From NCBI GenBank assembly GCA_900470965.1, contig UCCS01000082.1:1-36438 (forward strand): DNA of 36,438 nucleotides, given 5' to 3'. The position numbers and the translations under genes were made by a program. The notes under the pieces are model-generated. The model ran no database searches and had not been told where the DNA came from. It was given only the letters and a program-made list of their open reading frames with translations. Source of the stretch: Hyphomicrobiales bacterium (GTDB lineage Bacteria; Pseudomonadota; Alphaproteobacteria; Rhizobiales; Rhizobiaceae). Below are positions 24,765 to 33,001 of this stretch, in pieces. Numbering within the stretch: the stretch's first letter is position 1; the number at the start of each line of letters is the position of its first letter.

Positions 24765-25586
24765 TCAGGCGCCGAAGCCCCGCGCGAAGGCGCCGGTCCC
24801 GACGACGCGCCGCGCAAATATCAATGCCGCAAAGGACGGCACCCACAGCATGACGGAGAGGACCGCGCCATATTGCACGACGATCTGGTTGTTGATGAAG
24901 CTGATCATCAGCACCGGCATGGTACGGATCTCCGGCGCACCGATCAGCCAGGCGCCCTCCGTCTCGTAGAAAGTGCCGACGAAGGTCAGAAGCACTGCCG
25001 CTGAGATCGTCGGCGCAGCCTGCGGCAAGGTGATCGACCAGAAGACGCGAAGCGGCGTAGCACCGGCGTCGCGTGCTGCCTCCTCCATGCGCCGGTCGAC
25101 ATTCTGGAAGGCGGCAACCGGGATCCAGATCATCAGCATCAGCGTGCCGACGAGCTGGATCAACACCACGCCCCAGAAGGTGCTGATCAGCCCCATCTGC
25201 AGGAAGATGCCGGCTATCGCCACCAGCAGGCCGAATTTCGGAAAGGCATGTGAAGCGAGGAACGACAGGAACAGGATATTGCGGCCAGGAAAACGCATTC
25301 TTGCGAAAGCATAGGCGGCCGGAAGGCAGATGATTGCCGAAAGCAGCGTCACCGTCGCCGTCAGCCGCAGGCTGAGAAACAGCGCATCCCAGACATCCTT
25401 GCGCGCCAGCGTCTGCGACCAGAAACGCAGGCCGAACTGCTGGGGAATGACGGAAGGATAGCGCCAGACCTCGGTGAAGGCCCAGGTGGCGACAACCAGC
25501 AGCGGCAGTGCGATGAACAGCGTGAGCAGGAGCGAAAGAGCAAAGCCTGTCCAATCGAATTTCAAGGCGGTCGACTGGCGCATCAT
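24765..25586 (-). CDS. ABC transporter permease (PotC/PhnV-like)
   Basis: A 273-residue inner-membrane permease with about six helices. The first helix begins at FALSLLLTLFIALPLLVVAT. The EAA loop reads EEAARDAGATPLRVFWSITL and belongs to the PotC/ThiP-like group. Its ATG overlaps the stop of the upstream permease (ATGA; a second ATG three bases on would give TGATG). The C-terminus is short and basic. With the other permease it should form a heterodimeric channel. Confidence 0.92.
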   Translation of the reverse strand: MMRQSTALKFDWTGFALSLLLTLFIALPLLVVATWAFTEVWRYPSVIPQQFGLRFWSQTLARKDVWDALFLSLRLTATVTLLSAIICLPAAYAFARMRFPGRNILFLSFLASHAFPKFGLLVAIAGIFLQMGLISTFWGVVLIQLVGTLMLMIWIPVAAFQNVDRRMEEAARDAGATPLRVFWSITLPQAAPTISAAVLLTFVGTFYETEGAWLIGAPEIRTMPVLMISFINNQIVVQYGAVLSVMLWVPSFAALIFARRVVGTGAFARGFGA

Positions 25587-26473
25587 CGGCCCTCGCGATT
25601 GCGGGCGATCGACCAGACGTAGAAGATGCCGAAGAGAAGACAGAAGCCGAAGGTGATGACCGCCTGCGTGAGCGCACTCAGCGGATCGTTCATGTCGGCA
25701 AAGGTGCGCTGCATGAAAGGCCCCATCATCTCCGGCGAGGCGGGACCGAGCACATAGGGCAGTGTGAAGGCTGAGAATATGCCGAGAACGGCAAAGGAAG
25801 CGGTGACCAGCAGGGAATTGCCCATGCGCGGCAGAATGATCGAGACAAAGACCCTGAAAGGCGTCGCGCCGACGTCGCGGGCCGCCTCGATGGAGCTATT
25901 GGAAACGGCCGTGAGCCCCGCCGTCAGCATCAGCACGGTCAAGGGCAGATTGTCCCAGACGAGGCCGATGACCGGTCCCCAGGGCGTCAGATAGGGGCTC
26001 GGCAGCTTGGGAAGGCCGACGGCATTGAGCAGGATGTCGACCGTGCCATTCGGTCCGATCGTGCGGATCAGCGCATAGGAAAGGATGATCGAGGGCACGA
26101 ACATCGGAAAGATCGCGAGGCCCTGCACATAGGCGGCAAGGCGACCGTCGGAAAAGCGCAGGTAAAGGGCAATCGGAAGGCCGATCACAAGCAAAAGCAG
26201 GCCGCAGATGAAAGTCGTCCACAGCGTCAGCCAGAGGTTGGCCAGACTGTAACCATCAGTGAAGAAGAATTGGTAGGAGGCAAGCGAAAACTCGGTCGTC
26301 CCGTCCGGCTGACGGACGAAGATGGTGGTCGTAATCGCCGAGAAGATCGGAAAGATGATCAGCCAGCCGACCAGAAAGACCGGCATGCCGACGAGGAGGA
26401 GCCCGTAAAGGCTCCCCCTGCCTGGAGACTGAGCGCGGCGCGCGACCGCAGGCTGCGCGGCATCCGCCGCCAT
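25583..26473 (-). CDS. ABC transporter permease (PotB/PhnU-like)
   Basis: A 296-residue inner-membrane permease, partner of the following PotC-like subunit. The first helix is near residues 22-45 (LYGLLLVGMPVFLVGWLIIF), and the EAA loop is EAARDVGATPFRVFVSIILP. The C-terminal helix is FGFCLLFGIFYVWSIA. The start codon shares one base with the binding-protein stop (TGATG at 26473), and its stop overlaps the next permease, so the operon is translationally coupled throughout. Confidence 0.92.
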   Translation of the reverse strand: MAADAAQPAVARRAQSPGRGSLYGLLLVGMPVFLVGWLIIFPIFSAITTTIFVRQPDGTTEFSLASYQFFFTDGYSLANLWLTLWTTFICGLLLLVIGLPIALYLRFSDGRLAAYVQGLAIFPMFVPSIILSYALIRTIGPNGTVDILLNAVGLPKLPSPYLTPWGPVIGLVWDNLPLTVLMLTAGLTAVSNSSIEAARDVGATPFRVFVSIILPRMGNSLLVTASFAVLGIFSAFTLPYVLGPASPEMMGPFMQRTFADMNDPLSALTQAVITFGFCLLFGIFYVWSIARNREGR

Positions 26474-27618
26474 CAGGTGCGGCTGATTCCGGGAGCGACG
26501 TTGCGGTACCAGCCGTCATTGATCGCCTTTTCCCAATCGCCGCCCGGGAAGGTCGGGATGGTCGCCGGGATGACGTCGGCATATTTCTTGCGCAGGTCTT
26601 CAGAAATGTGATCCCAGGAAACGCCCGGGAAGCCGCCGATCTCGGTGATGATGGCTTCCTGCATCTCGCTCGTCAGCATGAAGGCTGCGAGCTTGAGGGC
26701 GGCGTCCTTGTTGGCGCCGTTCGTGAAGATCGTCATGGCGGAAAAACCGCCGCAGAGCGCGAGGTCGGAGAGCTGCACGAGGCCCGTCGTCTCGGGCAGA
26801 ACGCCCTGGGAGATCGCCTGCAGGACCTGGTCGGACCAGACCGGAGCGATGGTGACGACGCCCTGGGCGAGCAACTGGATCGACTGCGTGTTGCCGGCGG
26901 TATAGGCGCCCTTCTGGTAGAGCGACGGCGCGAGATCGTTGAGGATCTGCCAGGCCGGCGTCAGCGTCTGGCTGGCATAGTCGGCAGTAAAATTGTCGAT
27001 CTTGAACTTCTTCGGATCGCGGCCGTTGGCTTCATGGATGGCACGGCGGACGAAATTGCCGCCCGAACCGCCCTTGTCCGGACGATTGTAGATGAACTGG
27101 CCGGGATTGGCCTTGATCCAGGCCGTCAGCTGTTCCCAGGTCTTCGGCGCATCCTTCTGGTCGAGCTTGGTCTTGTCATAGGCAAGCAGAACCTGCGAGC
27201 CGCGATAGGGCAGCGCGTAGGGCGTATCGAAAGCGAGCGGGTTGACGCGGTCGAAGCCCTGGACATTCTCAGCGGAGAACTTCACCCAGAGACCGGCATC
27301 AATACCACCGGCCGGAAGGCGCGGATCAAACTGTTCGAAGAGATCGGCCTGCGGATCGGTCTTGGTCTTAAGTGCTGCAAGAGTACGGTCGGCAATGGCG
27401 CGCAAGCCATTATTGTCGCCGGCATCGGTGACCTTCAGCGTGACGTCCGGATGAGCTTTTTCGAAAGCCGGACGGATGATGTTGTTCCAGAGGTCGATGA
27501 TATTGGAATCCGAGCCGCTGTAGAGGTCGATCGTGCCTGCGGCGGCCGAGGCGAAGCGCGGAAGAGCCAGAAGGCCCGCAGCCGCCGACGATGTGATCAG
27601 AAATTCGCGTCTATTCAT
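26473..27618 (-). CDS. ABC transporter substrate-binding protein (family 1), Tat-like signal
   Basis: A 381-residue exported binding protein. NRREFLITSSAAAGLLALPR is a twin-arginine type signal (RREFL), with cleavage after FASA. The mature part begins AAGTIDLYSGSDSNIIDLW and continues with FEKAHPDVTLKV, a pattern of family 1 proteins for iron, phosphonate, thiamine or sugar phosphate. The frame is open upstream to 27720, but ATG 27618 has GGGAGACAGGAT directly upstream and begins the signal. It is the first gene of a four-gene operon. The ligand cannot be told from sequence; the convergent phosphatase gene hints at a phosphorylated compound. Confidence 0.92.
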   Translation of the reverse strand: MNRREFLITSSAAAGLLALPRFASAAAGTIDLYSGSDSNIIDLWNNIIRPAFEKAHPDVTLKVTDAGDNNGLRAIADRTLAALKTKTDPQADLFEQFDPRLPAGGIDAGLWVKFSAENVQGFDRVNPLAFDTPYALPYRGSQVLLAYDKTKLDQKDAPKTWEQLTAWIKANPGQFIYNRPDKGGSGGNFVRRAIHEANGRDPKKFKIDNFTADYASQTLTPAWQILNDLAPSLYQKGAYTAGNTQSIQLLAQGVVTIAPVWSDQVLQAISQGVLPETTGLVQLSDLALCGGFSAMTIFTNGANKDAALKLAAFMLTSEMQEAIITEIGGFPGVSWDHISEDLRKKYADVIPATIPTFPGGDWEKAINDGWYRNVAPGISRT

Positions 27619-27716
27619 ATCCTGTCTCCCTTCGCTATCGAGGCTGCGCCCCAGATGAGTTCTGAGACTTGCTAGCCCTGGCGCGTAACATCGGAATGAC
27701 AGAAGCGAAGAGAAAT

Positions 27717-27728
27717 GCACACGTGTGC
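27717..27728. promoter_or_regulatory. Perfect palindrome GCACACGTGTGC, candidate operator
   Basis: A 12-bp perfect inverted repeat 98 nt upstream of the binding-protein ATG, in the leader of the Pot/Afu-type operon. It has the form of a dimeric repressor site. No regulator gene adjoins the operon, so the protein that binds it is unknown. Confidence 0.45.
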
Positions 27729-27748
27729 CAGGCCGCCTCCCGATTTTC

Positions 27749-27765
27749 GTCGGGCATTCCCCGAC
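27749..27765. terminator. Hairpin GTCGGG-CATTC-CCCGAC, possible terminator of the epoxide hydrolase gene
   Basis: A 6-bp GC-rich stem with a 5-nt loop, 155 nt downstream of the - strand epoxide hydrolase stop and upstream of the next - strand operon. Read on the - strand it is followed by GAAAAT, not a T-run, so termination would be weak or Rho-assisted. Confidence 0.3.
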
Positions 27766-27919
27766 AATGGCATCTTCGACGAAGGGGCGGCAAAATTCCA
27801 GGCGCCTCCGGGCCGATCCGGATCATCAACCCGATCGACAGGACATCAATTTTGTTTGCGGCGGCGACGTCTTGTCGGGTTGGGTGGCCCTCGAGCGAGG
27901 CCCCCCTATTTCGACGTCG

Positions 27920-29257
27920 TCAGCGTACTGACTTGAAAGCCGCTCTCACTTCCTCGGCGAAGAGCTGGGGCTGCTCCCAGGCGGAAAAATGCCCGCCTTT
28001 TTCGACCTGATGATAGTATGTCAGCGAGGGATAGGCCTGCTTGGCCCAGCTTTCCGGTGCACGATAGATCTCCTTTGGAAAGACCGTGATGCCAACCGGG
28101 ATTTTGATGTCCTTCGTCTTCTGCGCCTCGGCGCTGAAGTTGTTGTTGTTGTTCTCCCAATAGAACCGCGATGACGATGCGCCGGAATTCGTCAGCCAGT
28201 AGAGCGTGATGTCATCAAGCATTTCGTCCTTGGAAAAAACGCGCTCGGGAACGCCGCCACTGTCGCTCCATTGGGCAAATTTCTCGTAGATCCAGGATGC
28301 CAGGCCAGACGGCGAGTCGGCAAGCGAATAGCCGATCGTCTGCGGCCGGGTCACCATTATCGCGCCATAGGCAGCATTTCGTCCGAAGAAGGTGCTCAAG
28401 GAATTATACGCTTCTCGCTCGGGCGACGACAGGCTCGCGGGGGCCGGGTCTCCGCTGTTGATGGCCTTCATGAGGTCGCCCGGAACCGTCGCGGGCATAT
28501 TGAGATGGATTGCCAGCAAGCCCTTCGGCGCCTGGCGCGCCAACGCGTCGGAGATCACCGAACCATGATCGCCACCTTGAGAAACATAGTGGTCATAGCC
28601 GAGCCGCTTCATCAGGACGTCCCAAGCGCGGGCGACCCGCTCCGGTCCCCAGCCCTGATCGACCGGATGCCCGGAAAATCCGTAGCCCGGTATCGAGGGG
28701 ATGACCACGTCGAACGCATCTTCCGGCCGGCCACCATATGGCGTCGGGTCCGTGAGAGGACCTATGGTCTTGATGAACTCAAATACCGATCCGGGCCAGC
28801 CATGTGTCAGAATGATAGGAAGAGCGTTGGGATGGCGCGAACGAACATGGATGAACTGGATGTCGACACCGTCGATCGTGGTGACAAATTCCGGCAATGC
28901 ATTGAGCTGCGCCTCGGCCTTGCGCCAGTCGTACTGAGTGCCCCAATAGCGAACCAGTTCCTGGACCTGTGACAGCTGGATACCCTGAGAGGCGTCGTCG
29001 ACGGTCTCCTTGTCTGGCCATCGGGTGTCAGTGATGCGTCTGCGCAGGTCGTCGAGTTGCGACTGCGGAACGTGGATCTGGAACGGACGGATGCTGTCGT
29101 CTGAACTCGTAGCTTTCGTGGCGGCACCCGAAGCAAGATCGGCGGCATGGGCCGGCAATGCATAGGCTGCCGGAATGAGCAACAGAGAACCAAACGCTAT
29201 GGCGATTACTCGATCGGCGATGCCACGCCGCGTTGAAACATTGTCGGTCTTCGTCAT
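27920..29257 (-). CDS. Exported epoxide hydrolase-like alpha/beta hydrolase
   Basis: A 445-residue alpha/beta hydrolase with an epoxide hydrolase N-terminal (EHN) domain. Residues 1-39 form a long signal region (TRRGIADRVIAIAFG core, cleavage near AHA-AD), so it should act in the periplasm or outside. The EHN domain spans about 55-165 (IRPFQIHVPQSQLDDLRRR). The oxyanion HGWPGS is at 152-157, the nucleophile Asp230 in QGGDHGS, and the C-terminal His near 423 in EKGGHFSAWEQPQLFA. An AAGGTGAG site precedes the ATG. Family enzymes open epoxides to diols, but many homologues have other roles. It is divergent from a small NTF2-like gene. Confidence 0.9.
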   Translation of the reverse strand: MTKTDNVSTRRGIADRVIAIAFGSLLLIPAAYALPAHAADLASGAATKATSSDDSIRPFQIHVPQSQLDDLRRRITDTRWPDKETVDDASQGIQLSQVQELVRYWGTQYDWRKAEAQLNALPEFVTTIDGVDIQFIHVRSRHPNALPIILTHGWPGSVFEFIKTIGPLTDPTPYGGRPEDAFDVVIPSIPGYGFSGHPVDQGWGPERVARAWDVLMKRLGYDHYVSQGGDHGSVISDALARQAPKGLLAIHLNMPATVPGDLMKAINSGDPAPASLSSPEREAYNSLSTFFGRNAAYGAIMVTRPQTIGYSLADSPSGLASWIYEKFAQWSDSGGVPERVFSKDEMLDDITLYWLTNSGASSSRFYWENNNNNFSAEAQKTKDIKIPVGITVFPKEIYRAPESWAKQAYPSLTYYHQVEKGGHFSAWEQPQLFAEEVRAAFKSVR

Positions 29258-29520
29258 GAAACACTCACCTTCGATTGCGGCCGCATTCGCAGCGCCTGTT
29301 AACGAAGAGCGGTTTCAGGGATTGACGTGTCCCGCATATTTCGAAAATCGGCTGAAGTGTATCAGCGTGTACCGGCGACGCAGATTGCCGGCAGTTCTCC
29401 CCAGGCGTATCCTTCGAACGATCCGCGGTCGGCTGCATTGGCAGGGGCACCCATGACGCCCCTGCGAACAGCGAAAGCACGACTATTTGCTGTCCCGAGG
29501 ATGATGGCCGCAAACGCGGG

Positions 29521-29916
29521 TTGGAGATCCCCTTGGAAGATCGAACAATTCAAAAGATATTGGAGCGCCATTGGGAGGCTTCGGACGCGAACGATTTCGA
29601 CGTCGAACACGAGATCTATCACGAAGATGCCTTTTTGGATTATCCGCAATCAGGTGAGCGGATCCGCGGCAGGCACAACATTCAAGAAAGCCGGTTCGTC
29701 CAGCCAAACAAGAAGCAGTTTACAGTCCGACGAATTATCGGCAGCGGAGATCTGTGGGTCACCGAATTCACACTCACCTATGACGGAACGCCCTCTCATG
29801 CCGTCAGCATCATGGAATTTCGTGACGGGCTGGTGGCCCGTGAAACGCAATATTTCGCCGATAGTTTCGAGCCATCACCTTCTCGGGCACATCTTACAGA
29901 GCGGATGACGAAATAG
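29521..29916 (+). CDS. NTF2-like (SnoaL-type) small protein, TTG start
   Basis: A 131-residue cytoplasmic protein of the NTF2-like fold (TIQKILERHWEASDANDFDV, then HEDAFLDYPQSGERIRGRHN, ending with MEFRDGLVARETQYFAD). Such proteins include limonene-epoxide hydrolase and ketosteroid isomerase relatives, but most have no known reaction. No ATG is available in frame; translation would begin at TTG 29521 or TTG 29533, the latter with GGAG six bases upstream. It is divergent from the epoxide hydrolase-like gene, with a 263-nt region between them. Confidence 0.75.
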   Translation: MEIPLEDRTIQKILERHWEASDANDFDVEHEIYHEDAFLDYPQSGERIRGRHNIQESRFVQPNKKQFTVRRIIGSGDLWVTEFTLTYDGTPSHAVSIMEFRDGLVARETQYFADSFEPSPSRAHLTERMTK

Positions 29917-30094
29917 ACTTTTCCTTGATGGGGCAAATTCCCGCTTAATTCACGACGCAAGCATTTGCGCGTCATCGAGAGCCGGGAAAGTGGCCATGTT
30001 CCCCGCATAGCTGGGAAGTGCGGAAAGCGCGATCACGATCTGTGGCGCGCGCTTCCCTAGCGTTAAAGCAAGCTTGTCATTTCAACGGAACCAA

Positions 30095-31234
30095 TCAGGG
30101 ATAAGCCGTCGATCCATCCGGCTTGCGGGTGATTTTCCGCTCCCAATGAATGTAGTCTTCCGTCTGCAATGCCTTTTCATAGATTTCCAAACCCCAACCC
30201 GGACGGTCGGGCCGCAATTCCATATGGCCATCGACCGGCATATACGGATCGGCCGCCCATGGCGCGTGGACATGGGGCTTGAACTCAAGGACCTTGAAGT
30301 TCGGCTGTGCGGCGCAGAAGTGGATATTGACCGCGGTCGCGAGCGGCCCCATCGGGTTATGCGGCGCGACGGTTACATAGTGAGCCTCGGCGATTGTTGC
30401 GATCCTGCGCATTTCCGTTACGCCGCCAACAACGCATATGTCGGGCTGGATTATGTCAGCGCCACGGGCCGACAACAGGGAGAGGAATTCGAAGCGATTG
30501 TAGAGAGATTCTCCCGTCGCCAACGGGACGGAGACTTTCGACTTCAGCTCGGCCCATGCCGGAATGTGCTCCGGCCGGATCGGCTCCTCGTAGAAAAGCG
30601 GATCATTTGGGGCAATCGCCGCAGCGAGCTGCACCGCCTGATAGGGCTCGAAGATCTTCGCATGAGCGTCAAATGCGAATTCGAAATGCGATGGCGTAAT
30701 CTCGCGTATCTTGGCGAACCAGTCACCGGTTTCCTTTACAAGTTCGCCCCAGCGACCGGCATGCAGGTCGCGGCGGAAGGGGCTGAGCTTGAAAGCCGTG
30801 TAGCCGTATTTTTCGTTCAGCTCGAGGGTCTGGTCCTGCGCCGTCTGCGGGTCCGGCGCGGTATAGACACCGCAATAGACGCGCACCCGATCCCGAACGT
30901 TGCCGCCAAGCAGCATGTAAACCGGCAGGCCGGCGGCCTTGCCGGCGATGTCCCAGAGCGCGTGATCGATCGCCGAAATCGCTGCAAGCCCCAGCGCGCC
31001 CGGCGGAAAACGGCACTGCTGATTGAGTTTCAGCACAAGGAATTCCACTCGGCGGGGGTCCTCCCCTTCGATCTGATGGAAGAGGTAGTCGAAGAGCGGC
31101 GGCAGCGCCCAGTCGGGGCCGTGATTGTAGCACTCGCCCCAACCGGAAATGCCTTCGCTCGTCTCGATTTTCAGGAGCAGCCGCGGCCGGTCGTCGACGC
31201 GCTGCATGTAGGTCTTGAAGCCGGTGATATGCAT
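30095..31234 (-). CDS. Enolase superfamily sugar-acid dehydratase, galactonate dehydratase-like
   Basis: A 379-residue cytoplasmic Mg-dependent enzyme of the mandelate racemase subgroup, expected to dehydrate an aldonic or aldaric acid to a 2-keto-3-deoxy acid. Asp189 and His191 lie in FAFDAHAKI, Glu216/217 in FYEEPIRPEH, Glu242 in ATGESLYNRFEF, and His292 in VAPHNPMGP. This arrangement matches D-galactonate dehydratase (DgoD), where the Asp-x-His, EEP, GE and PHxP positions are metal ligands or catalytic. GAGGA precedes the ATG and overlaps the end of the DapA-like gene, 11 nt upstream. The exact sugar acid is not deducible. Confidence 0.9.
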   Translation of the reverse strand: MHITGFKTYMQRVDDRPRLLLKIETSEGISGWGECYNHGPDWALPPLFDYLFHQIEGEDPRRVEFLVLKLNQQCRFPPGALGLAAISAIDHALWDIAGKAAGLPVYMLLGGNVRDRVRVYCGVYTAPDPQTAQDQTLELNEKYGYTAFKLSPFRRDLHAGRWGELVKETGDWFAKIREITPSHFEFAFDAHAKIFEPYQAVQLAAAIAPNDPLFYEEPIRPEHIPAWAELKSKVSVPLATGESLYNRFEFLSLLSARGADIIQPDICVVGGVTEMRRIATIAEAHYVTVAPHNPMGPLATAVNIHFCAAQPNFKVLEFKPHVHAPWAADPYMPVDGHMELRPDRPGWGLEIYEKALQTEDYIHWERKITRKPDGSTAYP

Positions 31235-31245
31235 GCGATTCTTCC

Positions 31246-32166
31246 TCAGGCGGCGCGGTTCTTGCCGCTTACATTGTCGACGATTGCGCGCAGTTCCGCG
31301 CGTTCCGCGTCCGTCAGACTTTCAACGCCGGGAAGGCGAACAGGGCCGACATCGGTCCCGAGCATGCCGAGCGCCTCCTTGACGACCGTGACATTGGCGC
31401 CGTTCAGATATTTGGTGCGCAGCGCTTCGAAACCGGCGATGTCATCGATAAGAGCACGGGCAGCCGCGTAGTCGCCGGCTTCCAGCGCCTGATGGATGGC
31501 ATGCGAGCGCTCGGGGAAAACGTTGACGAGCCCCGAGGTAAAGCCGCGAGCACCCATGGCATAGAAGGCAGGCGCCCAGCCCTCGGCAAGCCCGCAGACC
31601 CAGATCGCCGGCGCATCCTTCGTCGAGCGGATGACCTCGGCAAGCAGCATCAGATTTCCGGATGCAAACTTGATGCCGGCGATATTGGGATGCAGAGCAA
31701 GCTTGCGGAAATCGGCGGCCGAGAACGTGTCGCTGCGGACATAAGCAATGACAGGGACAGTGGACGCTTCGGCAAGTTCGAGGAAATATTTCGCCTGGTA
31801 GCTCGGCCCGGCAAAGGGATCCATCGGATGGTGACCCATGATCGCGTCAGTGCCTTCGGCAATCGCGTGACGGGCGAGCGCCTTGGCTTCCGCCAGCGAA
31901 CGCCCGACGGCGGCACTGATAAGAGCCTTGCCATCCGCAGCCTTGATCGTGGCGGCATGGACCGCTTTTACCTCGTCCATCGTCAGGGTGAAGAATTCGC
32001 CCGTATTGCCGGCCGCCATCAGATTGTGGACCCGGGCGCTGGCGAGGCGCGCGATCAATGCGGAAAGCTTGGCGAGATCGATGCTGCCATCAGCCTTGTA
32101 GGGGGTCACCGGAACGCCGGAAATGCCCGTCAGGGCCTTGCGAATCTTGTCCATTCCCACGGTCAC
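31246..32166 (-). CDS. DapA-family lyase, probable 2-keto-3-deoxy sugar acid aldolase or dehydratase
   Basis: A 306-residue class I aldolase-type TIM barrel. The Schiff-base Lys166 is in GIKFASGN, Tyr142 in VIAYVRSD, and the substrate-carboxylate loop is AGNTGEF at 52-58. Next to a galactonate-dehydratase-like enzyme it most likely cleaves a 2-keto-3-deoxy acid to pyruvate and an aldehyde, or dehydrates and decarboxylates a keto-deoxy-glucarate type acid. Translation probably starts at GTG 32166 (AGGA eight bases upstream); an in-frame ATG lies at 32154. It begins directly after the gntR stop and is followed 11 nt later by the dehydratase gene. Confidence 0.9.
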   Translation of the reverse strand: MTVGMDKIRKALTGISGVPVTPYKADGSIDLAKLSALIARLASARVHNLMAAGNTGEFFTLTMDEVKAVHAATIKAADGKALISAAVGRSLAEAKALARHAIAEGTDAIMGHHPMDPFAGPSYQAKYFLELAEASTVPVIAYVRSDTFSAADFRKLALHPNIAGIKFASGNLMLLAEVIRSTKDAPAIWVCGLAEGWAPAFYAMGARGFTSGLVNVFPERSHAIHQALEAGDYAAARALIDDIAGFEALRTKYLNGANVTVVKEALGMLGTDVGPVRLPGVESLTDAERAELRAIVDNVSGKNRAA

Positions 32167-32167
32167 G

Positions 32168-32878
32168 TCAAATGTCCTCTTTCTTCCTGAATACGATGTT
32201 GAGATAGGTTTCGCCGGAGCGGACGACGTGATCGCGCATCACCCGCTCGGCCTTGTCGCTGTCGTTCGAGACGATGGCGGCAGCGATGGCGGTATGCTCG
32301 GCGAGAGCCTTGTCGCGCTCCTTGTTGTCGGAATGAATGACGCGGCGAATGCTCGCGTCATAGAATTGCTGGCGCTCGATCATGCGCGAGAGATACTGGC
32401 AGCGCGAGGCGATGTGGATCTGCTCGTGAAAGGTCTCGTTCAGGGCAATGAGATCGTCTGCACCGCCATCGGCCGTGGCCGCCTTCATCAATGCGACCGT
32501 ATCGCTGAGCTTTCTAGCTTCTTCGTTGGTGATCCGCTTGGCGGCGAGATGCGCGATCATCGATTCCAGAGCAGCGCGAGCCAGGATCATTTCCTCCGCC
32601 CATCCGGCGTTGAACCGGATCAGGACCCCACGGCGCGGCAGGGTTTCAACCAGTCCTTCGGTCTCGAGCTGCCGGAGCGCCTCCTTGATCGGAGTGGTGG
32701 AAACACCAAGCTGCTCGGCGAGCTGGCGCTCGTTGACGCGCTCGTCGGCGCGAAAGCGACCGGACAGGATCGCCGCCCGCAGCGTCTTATGAACATGATC
32801 ACGAAGGGTCGTCAGGAATCGCGGATCGATCTTTTCGATGCGGTCGTCGCCCGCCCCACCCTCCATCTTATTTTCCAT
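32168..32878 (-). CDS. GntR family regulator with FCD domain
   Basis: A 236-residue transcription factor. The winged helix lies near residues 20-85 (HKTLRAAILSGRFRADERVN, then LAEQLGVSTTPIKEALRQLE and GLVETLPRRGVLI). An all-helical FCD effector domain follows (ALNETFHEQIHIAS, then RVMRDHVVRSG). The frame is open upstream to 33013, but that extension would be unconserved and would cross the intergenic palindromes, so ATG 32878 is chosen. It heads an operon with the DapA-like and dehydratase genes and is divergent from the peptide-type importer. It probably represses both sides until a sugar-acid intermediate binds. Confidence 0.9.
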   Translation of the reverse strand: MENKMEGGAGDDRIEKIDPRFLTTLRDHVHKTLRAAILSGRFRADERVNERQLAEQLGVSTTPIKEALRQLETEGLVETLPRRGVLIRFNAGWAEEMILARAALESMIAHLAAKRITNEEARKLSDTVALMKAATADGGADDLIALNETFHEQIHIASRCQYLSRMIERQQFYDASIRRVIHSDNKERDKALAEHTAIAAAIVSNDSDKAERVMRDHVVRSGETYLNIVFRKKEDI

Positions 32879-32902
32879 AAGCCGAAAATTCTCCCGTTGA
32901 CG

Positions 32903-32917
32903 ACAAAATCGTTTTGT
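32903..32917. promoter_or_regulatory. Inverted repeat ACAAAA-TCG-TTTTGT
   Basis: A 6-bp inverted repeat with a 3-nt centre, 24 nt upstream of the gntR start and adjacent to a TTGACG hexamer at 32897-32902. It is a possible regulator site in the divergent promoter region. Confidence 0.5.
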
Positions 32918-32920
32918 GAG

Positions 32921-32936
32921 ATCTGATATACCAGAT
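32921..32936. promoter_or_regulatory. Candidate GntR/FCD operator ATCTGATATACCAGAT
   Basis: A 16-bp near-perfect palindrome (14 of 16 bases symmetric, ATCTGrTATAyCAGAT) of the TGGTATACCA-like type known for FadR/FCD regulators. It lies between the divergent gntR and importer genes, 65 nt upstream of the importer TTG start. Confidence 0.65.
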
Positions 32937-32988
32937 TTCAGATCGATGTCGATATCAAAATTCGCTCTGATGTGTTTGCAGAGATGCT

Positions 32989-32994
32989 TGGGAG
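32989..32994 (+). promoter_or_regulatory. Shine-Dalgarno GGGAGG deciding the importer start
   Basis: GGGAGG lies seven bases upstream of TTG 33002. The alternative GTG 32972 and ATG 32984 lie upstream of this site, so initiation at TTG is favoured. Confidence 0.6.
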
Positions 32995-33001
32995 GAAGAA
33001 A

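Larger units (their letters stand above)
27619..27919. other. Intergenic region upstream of the Pot/Afu-type operon
   Basis: About 300 nt between the epoxide hydrolase stop and the binding-protein start. It contains the GCACACGTGTGC palindrome and a GTCGGG-CATTC-CCCGAC hairpin. Short open frames here are unconvincing and I see no gene. Confidence 0.6.

Noticed and set aside
26608..27675. 355-codon + strand open frame opposite the Afu/Pot-type binding protein
   Set aside because: Antisense shadow with no recognised domain.
29951..29975. GC-rich inverted repeat after the NTF2-like gene as a terminator
   Set aside because: The stem (GACGC with GCGTC) is interrupted and lacks a T-run, so I do not call it.
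30074..31471. 465-codon + strand open frame opposite the enolase superfamily gene
   Set aside because: Antisense shadow; the - strand product keeps all metal-ligand motifs.
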